This document shows, piece after piece, positions 11,282-22,570 of a stretch of 64,000 nucleotides of DNA. Positions within the stretch are counted from its first letter, which is position 1. Each line of letters starts with the position of its first letter. Both the position numbers and the translations under genes were made by a program. Source of the DNA: Mimachlamys varia (lineage: Eukaryota > Mollusca > Bivalvia > Pectinida > Pectinidae); assembly GCA_947623455.1 (NCBI GenBank), contig OX392532.1:558001-622000 (forward strand), read 5' to 3'. The notes under the pieces are model-generated. The model searched no databases, was not told the DNA's origin, and saw only the letters and a program-made list of their open reading frames with translations.

Positions 11282-14200
11282 AGGTAAGTTAAACCTGTAC
11301 ATAGAACTGTGTATTCCAGGTATAAGTTAAACCTGTACATAGTACTGTGTATTCCAGGTATAAGTTAAACCTGTACATAGTACTGTGTATTCCAGGTATA
11401 AGTTAAACCTGTACATAGTACTGTGTACTCCAGGTAAGTTAAACCTGTACATAGTACTGTGTATTCCAGGTATAGGTTAAACCTGTACATAGTACAGTGT
11501 ATTCCAGGTATAAGTTAAACCTGTACATAGTACTGTGTATTCCAGGTATAAGTTAAACCTGTACATAGTACTGTGTATTCCAGGTAAGTTAAACCTGTAC
11601 GTAGTACTGTGTTTTCCAGGTAAGTTAAACCTGTACATAGTACTGTGTATTCCAGGTAAGTTAAACCTGTACATAGTACTGTGTATTCCAGGTAAGTTAA
11701 ACCTGTACATAGTACTGTGTATTCCAGGTAAGTTAAACCTGTACATAGTACAGTGTATTCCAGGTATAAGTTAAACCTGTACATAGTACTGTGTATTCCA
11801 GGTAAGTTAAACCTGTACATAGTACTGTGTATTCCAGGTAAGTTAAACCTGTACATAGTACTGTGTATTCCAGGTATAAGTTAAACCTGTACATAGTACT
11901 GTGTACTCCAGGTAAGTTAAACCTGTACGTAATACTTCCAGGTATAATTAAACCTGTACATAGTACTGTGTACTCCAGGTAAGTTAAACCTGTACGTAGT
12001 ACTGTGTATTCCAGGTATAAGTTAAACCTGTACATAGTACTGTGTATTCCAGGTAAGTTAAACCTGTACATAGTACTGTGTATTCCAGGTATAAGTTAAA
12101 CCTGTACATAGTACTGTGTACTCCAGGTAAGTTAAACCTGTACATAGTACTGTGTATTCCAGGTATAAGTTAAACCTGTACATAGTACTGTGTATTCCAG
12201 GTAAGTTAAACCTGTACATAGTACTGTGTATTCCAGATAAGTTAAACCTGTACATAGTACTGTGTATTCCAGGTAAGTTAAACCTGTACATAGTACTGTG
12301 TACTCCAGGTAAGTTAAACCTGTACATAGTACTGTGTACTCCAGGTAAGTTAAACCTGTACGTAGTACTGTGTACTCCAGGTAAGTTAAACCTGTACATA
12401 GAACTGTGTATTCCAGGTATAAGTTAAACCTGTACATAGTACTGTGTATTCCAGGTAAGTTAAACCTGTACATAGTACTGTGTATTCCAGGTATAAGTTA
12501 AACCTGTACATAGTACTGTGTATTCCAGGTATAAGTTAAACCTGTACATAGTACAGTGTATTCCAGGTATAAGTTAAACCTGTACATAGTACTGTGTATT
12601 CCAGGTATAAGTTAAACCTGTACATAGTACTGTGTATTCCAGGTATAAGTTAAACCTGTACATAGTACAGTGTATTCCAGGTAGAAGTTAAACCTGTACA
12701 TAGTACTGTGTATTCCAGGTATAAGTTAAACCTGTACATAGTACTGTGTACTCCAGGTAAGTTAAACCTGTACATAGTACTGTGTACTCCAGGTAAGTTA
12801 AACCTGTACATAGAACTGTGTATTCCAGGTATAAGTTAAACCTGTACATAGTACTGTGTATTCCAGGTAAGTTAAACCTGTACATAGTACTGTGTACTCC
12901 AGGTAAGTTAAACCTGTACATAGTACTGTGTACTCCAGGTAAGTTAAACCTGTACGTAGTACTGTGTACTCCAGGTAAGTTAAACCTGTACATAGAACTG
13001 TGTATTCCAGGTATAAGTTAAACCTGTACATAGTACTGTGTATTCCAGGTAAGTTAAACCTGTACATAGTACTGTGTATTCCAGGTATAAGTTAAACCTG
13101 TACATAGTACTGTGTATTCCAGGTATAAGTTAAACCTGTACATAGTACAGTGTATTCCAGGTAGAAGTTAAACCTGTACATAGTACTGTGTATTCCAGGT
13201 ATAAGTTAAACCTGTACATAGTACAGTGTACTCCAGGTATAAGTTAAACCTGTACATAGTACTGTGTATTCCAGGTAAGTTAAACCTGTACATAGTACTG
13301 TGTATTCCAGGTAAGTTAAACCTGTACATAGTACTGTGTATTCCAGGTAAGTTAAACCTGTACATAGTACTGTGTATTCCAGGTAAGTTAAACCTGTACA
13401 TAGTACTGTGTACTCCAGGTAAGTTAAACCTGTACGTAGTACTGTGTACTCCAGGTAAGTTAAACCTGTACATAGTACTGTGTACTCCAGGTAAGTTAAA
13501 CCTGTACATAGAACTGTGTATTCCAGGTATAGGTTAAACCTGTACATAGTACTGTGTATTCCAGGTAAGTTAAACCTGTACATAGTACTGTGTATTCCAG
13601 GTATAAGTTAAACCTGTACATAGTACTGTGTACTCCAGGTAAGTTAAACCTGTACATAGTACTGTGTATTCCAGGTATAAGTTAAACCTGTACATAGTAC
13701 AGTGTATTCCAGGTATAAGTTAAACCTGTACATAGTACTGTGTATTCCAGGTATAAGTTAAACCTGTACATAGTACTGTGTATTCCAGGTATAAGTTAAA
13801 CCTGTACATAGTACAGTGTATTCCAGGTAGAAGTTAAACCTGTACATAGTACTGTGTATTCCAGGTATAAGTTAAACCTGTACATAGTACTGTGTACTCC
13901 AGGTAAGTTAAACCTGTACATAGTACTGTGTACTCCAGGTAAGTTAAACCTGTACATAGAACTGTGTATTCCAGGTATAAGTTAAACCTGTACATAGTAC
14001 TGTGTATTCCAGGTAAGTTAAACCTGTACATAGTACTGTGTATTCCAGGTATAAGTTAAACCTGTACATAGTACTGTGTACTCCAGGTAAGTTAAACCTG
14101 TACATAGTACTGTGTATTCCAGGTATAAGTTAAACCTGTACATAGTACAGTGTATTCCAGGTATAAGTTAAACCTGTACATAGTACTGTGTATTCCAGGT

Positions 14201-14789
14201 ATAAGTTAAACCTGTACATAGTACTGTGTATTCCAGGTATAAGTTAAACCTGTACATAGTACAGTGTATTCCAGGTAGAAGTTAAACCTGTACATAGTAC
14301 TGTGTATTCCAGGTATAAGTTAAACCTGTACATAGTACTGTGTACTCCAGGTAAGTTAAACCTGTACATAGTACTGTGTATTCCAGGTATAAGTTAAACC
14401 TGTACATAGTACATGTACTGTGTATTCCAGGTAAGTTAAACCTGTACATAGTACTGTGTATTCCAGGTAAGTTAAACCTGTACATAGTACTGTGTATTCC
14501 AGGTAAGTTAAACCTGTACATAGTACTGTGTACTCCAGGTAAGTTAAACCTGTACGTAGTACTGTGTACTCCAGGTAAGTTAAACCTGTACGTAGTACTG
14601 TGTACTCCAGGTAAGTTAAACCTGTACATAGTACTGTGTACTCCAGGTAAGTTAAACCTGTACATAGTACTGTGTATTCCAGGTAAGTTAAACCTGTACA
14701 TAGTACTGTGTACTCCAGGTAAGTTAAACCTGTACATAGTACAGTGTATTCCAGGTAAGTTAAACCTGTACATAGTACTGTGTATTCCT
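11282..14789 (+). repeat. 36/38-bp minisatellite, about 95 copies, with CAGGTAAGT in many units
   Basis: The unit is AAGTTAAACCTGTACATAGT plus ACTGTGTATTCCAGGT, in a 36-bp form and a 38-bp form with an extra TA (ATTCCAGGTATAAGTT). The array runs about 3.5 kb with higher-order blocks, for example a segment with TACAGTGTATTCCAGGTAGA recurring near 12670, 13150, 13815 and 14270. The 36-bp form carries TTCCAG|GTAAGT, which is both acceptor-like and a perfect 5' splice-site consensus. It lies in the intron between exons 9365-9485 and 14961-15059 in the sense direction. Long frames on both strands arise because 36 is a multiple of three. Confidence 0.92.
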
Positions 14790-14960
14790 GTTATTCGGAT
14801 GCTGATAACAGTAAAGCACTTACACAAACCATCATGATCTACATTGTATTCACCATCCGATCACAAAGCAGCTGCCTCATTTTCTTTTATATAGTTACAG
14901 TTAAAACTAGAAGCAGTTATATAATTTGATGAAAAACTGATGTTTCTGCTATGTTTTCAG

Positions 14961-15059
14961 GTATACTGCTTTAAAAAAGAAAAATACAATTCCTTGCTGG
15001 AAAGAGCGCAGAGAGCCTTCAATAACATTAGGGATGCTATCACACACGAAGTATGGTAA
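14961..15059 (+). CDS. Terminal coding exon of the plus-strand gene, candidate RAP domain, part 3
   Basis: The acceptor GCTATGTTTTCAG ends at 14960. The frame, entered in phase 0, encodes 32 residues including VYCFKKEKYNSLLERAQ and AFNNIRDAITHEVW, then TAA at 15057-15059. The segment is an amphipathic helix, as expected at the end of a RAP domain, which is normally the very C-terminus of FASTK-family proteins. A donor-like GTATGG at 15051 or GTAATG at 15056 could instead splice onward. I favour the stop because a C-terminal position fits the family. Joined with the two upstream exons, the readable C-terminus is about 100 residues. Confidence 0.55.
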   Translation, partial: VYCFKKEKYNSLLERAQRAFNNIRDAITHEVW

Positions 15060-15311
15060 TGGTACGTGTCTTCCGTTCAGTGTTTTCACCTATCAGACTT
15101 TTCCTTTAGATTTGTCTATAAATGAATACCAACTTTTTCACTCTCAAGAGAAATCTCAATTTTCTGCCATGTGAAAAGTACTCGGTGAGAAACTTGTATT
15201 TAATAGCACTAGCATGCAATGAGATGTTGTATGTACATGTATACAGGCAACAACATTTTGGATTGATGTATATGAACTCAGACAAGCTGGCTGTATTACA
15301 GTCAATCTGAC
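15060..15311. other. Probable 3' flank of the plus-strand gene
   Basis: No further exon is clear. The sequence is AT-rich and leads directly into a MITE. No convincing AATAAA was located before the MITE. Confidence 0.35.
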
Positions 15312-15313
15312 TA

Positions 15314-15794
15314 CCGTAATTTCCTGCGTATTACCCGCACCGGGGTATTGCCCATGGGATGTAAATTAAGGCATTTTTGAGGCTTTTGTAAAATAAATTC
15401 CAGATAACCCGCACTGGCAGATTGCCCGCGGGTTATACATCAAATCTATACCTATAGTGAGGACGAGTATGCTTTGTATGTGACGTAGTGATTTATTGTT
15501 TTGAATGTTGGAAATCAGATACATATGATGGAAATATTGTGTTAATTTTGTAAATATATATGTTTGTCTGTATAATGAAAGCTATATATTAACTTATCAA
15601 TGTTATATTTTGTTTACAAATAGCGTAGATCTAAATGTTGATAAAAGTGGAAACAGTTAAGAATGTATAGCCCGCATTTTTTAATGATTTGGTAAAAAAA
15701 TCCACATATAGTCCGCACCAGCAGATAGCCAGCATTAGGCCTGTTCTGATGTAAAAAATTGTACAGCACGCGGGCAATACGCAGGAAATTACGG
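15314..15794. mobile_element. TA-flanked MITE with about 25-bp terminal inverted repeats
   Basis: The left end CCGTAATTTCCTGCGTATTA and continuing CCCGC is matched by the reverse complement of the right end (GCGGGCAATACGCAGGAAAT then TACGG), with one mismatch in about 25 bp. TA dinucleotides flank both ends (15312-15313 and 15795-15796), as in Tc1/mariner insertions. The 481-bp interior has further CCCGCACC-like words and no coding capacity. Confidence 0.85.
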
Positions 15795-15799
15795 TAGTT

Positions 15800-17650
15800 G
15801 GAATAGTCTTGTTTCTCACCGATCTGATTGACACTAATGGTTATATAATGTTATAATGTCAGACATTTCTTATACAGCAAAGTATGCAAGCTAGAATATA
15901 TCAAGTGAGTCTAGAACTGTAAACCATGTATCACTAGATGGCCTGTTATAATACTCTATTATATTGTTTGGGGAAGATTTACATGATTATCAAAAGAATT
16001 GTATCCTCGACAATAAAAGCTTGACGATAAAAGCTATTTGACTGATCAGTATAATATATATATATATAATGCATTACAGCGTACGTGAAGACAACTAGTT
16101 ATTCATAAATAACAATACATTTTGATATATTGGAGAACTTATAATGTAATCAGATGTAAGTGACAACTAAGGCATAATTAACAATCATAACAAAAAGGCT
16201 TACTAATGAGCATATTCAAAAACATCCATCTTCATAGAAGGATACAAACTAGACCAAACAAATGATACATGTGGTTTGAAATGTAAACAAAGTGCTCAAT
16301 GTGTAATCCCTATTGTGTACTGTAAGTAGTTGCCATACTCATTAGGAAAACCAGTGAGTCTGTCACTCTGTGATAAAGTAAAGTGGTTAAAACCTACTTG
16401 TTACTCATATAATCAACCCCTGTGTATGTGAACCATTATAGAATACCATCAAATGGTTACTGGGTAAATCAATATCCATACTGCTCAATATTTGATTGTG
16501 TACGGTTGGCAGATCAAAGATTTTTTCAATGTAGATGGTATATAAGCATAGTTTGTACTGTTTCAGGGGACCTGGCAGACAGTGATGGCGTCTTCTTATA
16601 AGGTGCCATAAACAGACAGGTGGACCTCGAGAGGATGTCGCAAACATCAGTTCCCCAAGAAGATGCCCAAAACTGTGATACTGGTTCCCAGGACATGCTG
16701 CTAATGGTGAGACGGTGTTGAAAACAAAGACAGCGATGGCTGAGGAAGTGGCTGTTTATATACAGGAACAACTAGTGCTACTTTCATAGTCTAACATAGA
16801 TGTGGCAAAGGTGACAAAGAGGGATAGTGTGTGTGGAGTATTTGTTGAAATGTGTACAGGCAAACAGATGTGTTCTTGCCCATGATTTGTGCAGCAAGTT
16901 TGAATAGGGTATAAAGCAAATGATGATAAAAGCAAACTGAAGTTCCATACATGCCTCAACAATTGTCACTCAGAATGCATGCTTGAAGCCTGTGGTGAAT
17001 TTCCATACTGGTCATCAGCTCTGGAGAAATAAAGGTTATGTTTACCAAAATCTGATGAAAGCCAACTTGTTTTCATTATATAATATGTGTCTGGTTTCTT
17101 CAAAGGAACCTATTAAATTCTAAATACCTCTATACAACAGATTAAGGTAGAAATGTTCTGATTTTTGCTTTCTACTCAGTGAATATATTTGGCGAAATTA
17201 TTTGTTAACATGATATTTATCATAGTGTAATGTGATACAGGTATTTTTATAACCATCAGTTTTAAAAATAAATACATGTATATCAAAAAAGTTAATTTGT
17301 TTGTTTCATCTTTTTACATTTTGGTAAATGGAACACTAATTGTGATGTTTGTTAATTGACAGACTGACAGAAAATATCATATTCCAAATCAAAAAGATCT
17401 AACAATATATTTAATCTTCTGGGGAATATCATGATAATCCACTTCTTAAAATATCAGTACTGTATCAGTTTATCTAGTTCAGAACTGTGTCTTTCTCAAT
17501 GTCAATCTGTACTATGCTAGCATATACCTTCTTGTGAAGGGAGTTCCTACTTAACTTCGTTATTATAACTGATGCAAAACAAGGATATACCATATTTTAC
17601 CTGTGGCAATATACCAGGTGGTCTGTATATTGTATACTTGTTAATCAGTG
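15800..17650. other. Gene-free AT-rich stretch
   Basis: No gene is supported. An exon-like patch at about 16567-16720 has a TTTCAG acceptor and a moderately open plus frame, but stops interrupt it. It was not called. Confidence 0.4.
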
Positions 17651-18348
17651 TCACCATTTTTAGTGAGTGTCACTATTCTAATCGGCTTTTGTTCGTTGTC
17701 GTGCATTGTCCATAAACAATCTTCATTTTCAACTTCTTCTCAAATACCCCTTAACTGATTTGAATGAAATTTAGCAGGAACCTTCCCTGGCAAACGATGC
17801 ACCACAGTTGTAAATATATATTCCTAACCCCCCTACAATGTACTAGGGGCCTGAGGGAGTGGCCAAAAAAGGGCCAAATTACTAAAAACTTCAAAAATCT
17901 TCTTATCCAGCACAAGATATTCCAGAATCAAATACTCTTCATAAGTGGAGAGGTCTTAATATAAGGTGCTTTATCAAAATTTTAAATTTCATGACCCCCG
18001 GACTTCACCTCCCCCCCCCTGGGAAGGGGGTGAAGTTTACTATAGTTGGTTCTATTTTGTTTATTTTCCATTGGAAATAGTTCAAACTTGGTTGGAATTA
18101 TTACCAGGAGATATTGGTTTGACTTTGGAAGAATTTCGACTCTAACCCAACCCCGGGGCTGTGGGGAGGGACTCAAAAGGGGTCAAATTTCAACAATCTT
18201 CTTCTCCAGATATGCTGTTATCAAATAATATTCACCAATGGAATGTTTTTAAGGTGCTATATAAAAATTGTGAATTTCAGAACCCCCAGACTTCAGGTTT
18301 TCCCCTGTAAATATTTGGTTCATTTTCAGTTGGAAATAATTGAAACTT

Positions 18349-21202
18349 CATCATCATCATCATCCGTCTCTTTTGATTATCGTGCAGGATTGGGGGCAAT
18401 GTCCACACCAGTGGTCCCCCTTCCAGACAGCTGGCTGGCTGCACGCATGGCAGTGTTCACCCCAGATCTCCACTTTTGTCGATCCTGAGGGTCAGCTTTT
18501 AGGAGCTTCCAGTCTCTGCGGTCTCTCTCTGTCAGTTCTTTCCATGACAACTTTGGACGGCCAACTCTGCGCCCACCTGAAACTTGTAGGTTAAGTGCGC
18601 AGTTGATCGCACTGCTGGATCTGTGTACGTGGCCATACCAAAGGAGTCTTCTCTTCTTCACGATGGGATCGAGGTCTGCAAGACCAAGTTTCCCCAGCAA
18701 CTCACTTGTCTGTACGGTGGAATTATCTTCTGGCTTGATGTTACAAATCCGTCTGATCATTGCCCTGTCATTGCGCTGTAGACGTTGGAGGTTTGGCTTT
18801 GTCAGTGCCCAGGTTTCACTGGCATGGAGCATAGCGCTCCGCACACAAGTGCTATACACTTGACCACGGGTCCTGTGTGACAGATGGCGTGACGTGAGAA
18901 CTGGTAGCAACTCCTTGAACTTCTTCCAAGCAGTCTTCATGCGCGTCATGCTTGCAAGGTCGCAGCCGCCACCTGCTGAAAGCATATCTCTCAGGTAGCA
19001 GAAAGAACCAACTACTTCCAACTTGTCCTGACCAACTTGAACCTCGCTTTGTGGACGACCGTCAAGTGGGCGAGCTGTTTCCCGGCATCTAGAGCACCTA
19101 AAACTAGAGTCCTCGGTCAGGCGCTTGAGTCCACTGCACTTCTTGTGCACCCAGTGCTTGCAGCCACTGCATAAAATACTGTTGCTGCCCACACCTGTGC
19201 GACAAACAGCACATGGGAAGTTGCCTGAATCCTGAAGTTGGTCGAGGCCTGTACCGCAGATCATGATCTTTGTTTTGGCAGCATTTACTCTCAACCCTTT
19301 CCTTTCCATAGCTTCTTTCCATGTCAGGAACCTCTTGATGCATTCATCCTGAGAGTCAGCAATGATAACCAGGTCGTCAGCATAGAGATCCTCCCAGGAA
19401 ACACCGGTGCGAAACTCGCGTGACAGAGCTTCAAGCACGATAATGAAGAGGAGGGGACTGAGTACCGATCCCTGATGGACACCAACGTTCACAGCAAACT
19501 CATCACTGTGGCTGTTACCAACACGGACGCGACTGCGAGCATTAGCATACATCCCCTGCACCAAGCGCACAATCCACTCTTCAACACCAAGTTTCCGTAG
19601 TGCCCACCAGATCACCTTCCTGGGAACACGATCAAACGCTTTCTCAAGGTCCACAAACGCCATATAGAGGCGTTTGTTTACTGCAAGGAATTTCTCCTGC
19701 AACTGCCGGACAACGAATATTGCGTCAGTAGTACCTCTGCCAGGGACGAAGCCAAATTTGGAGATATCGATTGACACAGACTGTCTAATCAGACTGTCGA
19801 CGATCCTCTCGATGATTTTCATGACCTGCTCCGTCAGCTTGAGACCTCGGTAATTGCCCCTGTCCAGAGCATCTCCTTTACCCTTGTAGAGACAGACAAT
19901 GAAATTTTCTTCCCAGTCGGTGGGAACCTTGCCATCATTGACTATTGAGGATGCAAGGTCACAGAGCATGGACGCACCTGTATCACCGGCGGCTCGGATC
20001 ATCTCCACTACAATACCTGATGGCCCGGCTGCTTTACCAGACTTCATCTTGGAAATGGCCTTCTTCACCATATCAATCGTGATTGAGACTGGTGGCCCTT
20101 GCAGTGGTGGTTCATCACTTAGGTGATCAGGATCCCAATCAAATTCCACATTAAGGAGTCTTTCATAATGCTCCCGCCAGGCTTTCTCTAATGCTTCGTG
20201 GCTTGTTGACAACTCTCCTGCATCATTCCTTACTGGCTTGTCACTAACAACATCCCTATTCTCCCTTCGCATCTGGTTTGCAAGGCGGTATACTTCAGTA
20301 GAGTTGGGATCTACCACTTTGTAGAACTGCTTGTCTGCCTCTTGGCGAGCATGATGGACTGCTTGTCTTGATGCACGCTTGGCTGTGTCGTACTCTGCTC
20401 TTGTGCCCTTTCCAGATTTCCAGGCCTTAAAAGCTAAGCGTTTAGCTACGATAGTCTGTTCAACCTGATCTGTCCACCAAGTCTCTCTACGCCATCTATG
20501 GGGTCGTGTGAGGCCACACACCTTCTCTGTTGTCTCTAGTAAGCATGTCTTGAAATTAGCCCACATTTCCTCGGTAGTGGTATCAGCTCCCCTTGCTGAG
20601 GCAGACACGTGAGAAGCAAAAGCTTCTTCGAAGTGTTTGCAAATTGCTGGGTCCTTGAGTTTCCAGACTTTCAGTCGGGGAGTGAATTTACGCCTGGCCT
20701 TTGGAGGCTGGTCTATCTTCAAGTCATAAACTAGGAGCTGATGCTGTAGAGCAACTTCCTCACCAGGGATCACCTTCACATTTGTGACAAGGTTTCGCAT
20801 GTTCTTACGAAACAGGATGAAGTCAATCTGAGTAACTGCACCTCCGGATTTGTATGTTGCTAGGTGGCTGTCACGTTGCCGAAGAGAAGGTCAAATGCTA
20901 GGGCATACTCTAGAATCCTCTCACCCTCTGTGTCAGGCTCTGGTCTACCATAGCCTAGACCGCCATGTACTTCTCTGTACCCAGTACAAGTACTGCCAAC
21001 ATGGCCGTTCCAATCTCCACATGGAAACAAGATGTCAGAAGCAGGGATCTTGACAGTCACAGCACGTAGCTGGTTGTAAAACTGATCTTTCTGTGTATCA
21101 CTGAGACCACTTTGAGGTGCATAGACGGACAAGATACTGAGCGCACGCTGGCCCACTATGAGTTTCACTAGGATGATCCTATCGGAGACTCGCTGTACTT
21201 CA
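18349..21202 (-). mobile_element. 5'-truncated RTE-like LINE nested in the dispersed element
   Basis: The insertion has a short direct repeat AAACTT on each side (18343-18348 and 21203-21208). The flanks rejoin to the module sequence of the host repeat, which confirms nesting. On the minus strand the element ends in a (GAT)n tail at about 18349-18363, a microsatellite tail as in RTE LINEs. The 5' end lies within the endonuclease domain. Confidence 0.8.
18377..21202 (-). pseudogene. LINE ORF2: partial endonuclease, RT, and an internal PHD-type zinc finger
   Basis: From the 5' side, an endonuclease fragment (LSVYAPQSGLSDTQKD, FPCGDWNGHVG, REVHGGLGYG) is followed by a frameshift at about 20855. 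The frame then runs 807 residues from 20800 to 18377. RT motifs in the long frame: FGFVPGRGTTDAIFVVRQL at 349-367, AFVDLEKAFDRVPR at 381-394, VHQGSVLSPLLF at 441-452 and catalytic YADD at 473-476. Right after the RT core, residues 530-572 form a Cys4-His-Cys3 finger (C530, C533, C544, C547, H552, C555, C569, C572) like a PHD finger. The end has KKRRLLWYGHV and GGRRVGRPKLSW. The long frame is intact, so only the 5' truncation and one frameshift disable it. The element class is well known in invertebrates. Confidence 0.88.
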
Positions 21203-22570
21203 AAACTTAGTTGGAATAATAGACAGGACATGGCGGTTTGATATTGGGTAAATGTTGACTCTGGCCAAATCCTGGGGCATTGGGGAGGGGTCAGAAGGGG
21301 TTAAATCTTCTTCTTCAGGTCAAGACATACGGAAATCTAATACTTTTCACCAATGTAACGGTCTTAAGGTGCTTTATCAAAGTATGAATTTTATGCTCCC
21401 CCCCCCCCCCCAGACTTCAGGTCGATCTCCCCCTTGGGAGGGGGTGAAGTTTACTATAGTTTATATAGGAGAATGACAATTTTTGATATTTTATTCATTT
21501 CCAGTTTGATTGGAATTACAACCATGAGATGACAGTTTGATATTGAAAGAATTTCGACTGTCCTACCCCTGGATTCAGTGGCTGTGTGGAGGGGTTCAAA
21601 ATGGTCATTTTTCAACAATCTTCTAATAACTTAAGACCAAGCTGTGCCCGTGGGCCTCTTGCACTAATGATTATTTTGTGATGACATTATGAAGAAAAGT
21701 TGGTTGGAGTTAGCTGACTAAAACGTCAAGGTCACTGGGTCAAGGTCAAGGTCAAACTTTACATCTTTTCACTGATGAACATTTTGTTATGACATTGTAA
21801 AGCAAAGTTAGTTGGAATTAAACAAGGAGTCAACTAATTGGATTTCAAGGTCACTAGGTCAAAGGTCAAGGTCATTTTTTTATCTTTTCACTGATGAACA
21901 TTTTGTTATGACATTATGAAGCAAAGTTGGTTGGAATTAATCAAGGAGTTAACTGGACAATGTGAATCAGAACTAAAACAAGGAGTCAACTGACCAAAAG
22001 TCAAGGTCACCGATTCAAAGGTCAAGGAAATTGTTTGTAACTTTCTTTTTTGAGAAGTCAATTGAACAAAAATCAAAGTCACTGAGTTTGATTTGGGTTC
22101 AAAGCTCAAGGATTGATGATTTTGGGAGATATAAAGACAATTTTATAAGCAGTGCCCTTTTTACCTGTCAGCTTTCTAGCCCAAACTTGGTTTATCAGTA
22201 TAAAGCAACAACAACAAAAGTTATTGGTACTAGTACATGGCAATTCAGGTGACCATTAAGGCCCATGGGCCTCTTGATTCAGAGTTGACACTTTTTTCAA
22301 ATTAACATGATTACAGTCATTCTTAATAACTGTCCCAGGCTTTGAAACTTGTTCTATCTTAACCTTTAGTTTCATAACTTTAAACATGTTTTCCCAATAA
22401 CGAAGATAATCAAGTAAAACCATAGCAATCATTTTATTTAACTCAATTTGGTAGGAAGTATCCCTATGTGGCTGGGGTTCAAATTTGTACCAATGACGAG
22501 GCTGACCCTGAGGGACGGTGCTAAAAGGCTTTAAGCAATGACCTTCAGCCCTATTGTAATTAAGCCATCT

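Larger units (their letters stand above)
17657..22276 (-). mobile_element. Non-autonomous dispersed element, interrupted by a LINE
   Basis: The right end (CAGGTGACCATTAAGGCCCA then TGGGCCTCTTG) is the reverse complement of the start of the element at 52733, and the left end is the counterpart of its terminus at 53700-53745. The interior repeats a module seen several times at 17860-18345, 21240-21640 and 52850-53560: GACCCC..., AGGGGGTGAAGTTTACTATA, and 'AAGGTGCTTTA(T/C)CAAA'. The part at 21690-22100 adds units with CAAGGTCACTGGGTCAAGGT. No transposase is found. A LINE is inserted at 18349-21202. Confidence 0.7.

Noticed and set aside
11282..14789. CRISPR-like regular repeats
   Set aside because: The units are head-to-tail with no unique spacers, and the genome is eukaryotic.
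11477..14837. Many 60-180-residue frames with MYRFNLPGIHST-like repeats
   Set aside because: Products of the 36/38-bp minisatellite. They are open on both strands and break wherever a 38-bp unit occurs.
16567..16720. Possible further exon of the plus-strand gene
   Set aside because: A TTTCAG acceptor is present, but all joins from 15050 or 15055 reach stops within a few codons and the residues show no pattern. The stop at 15057 is a better end.
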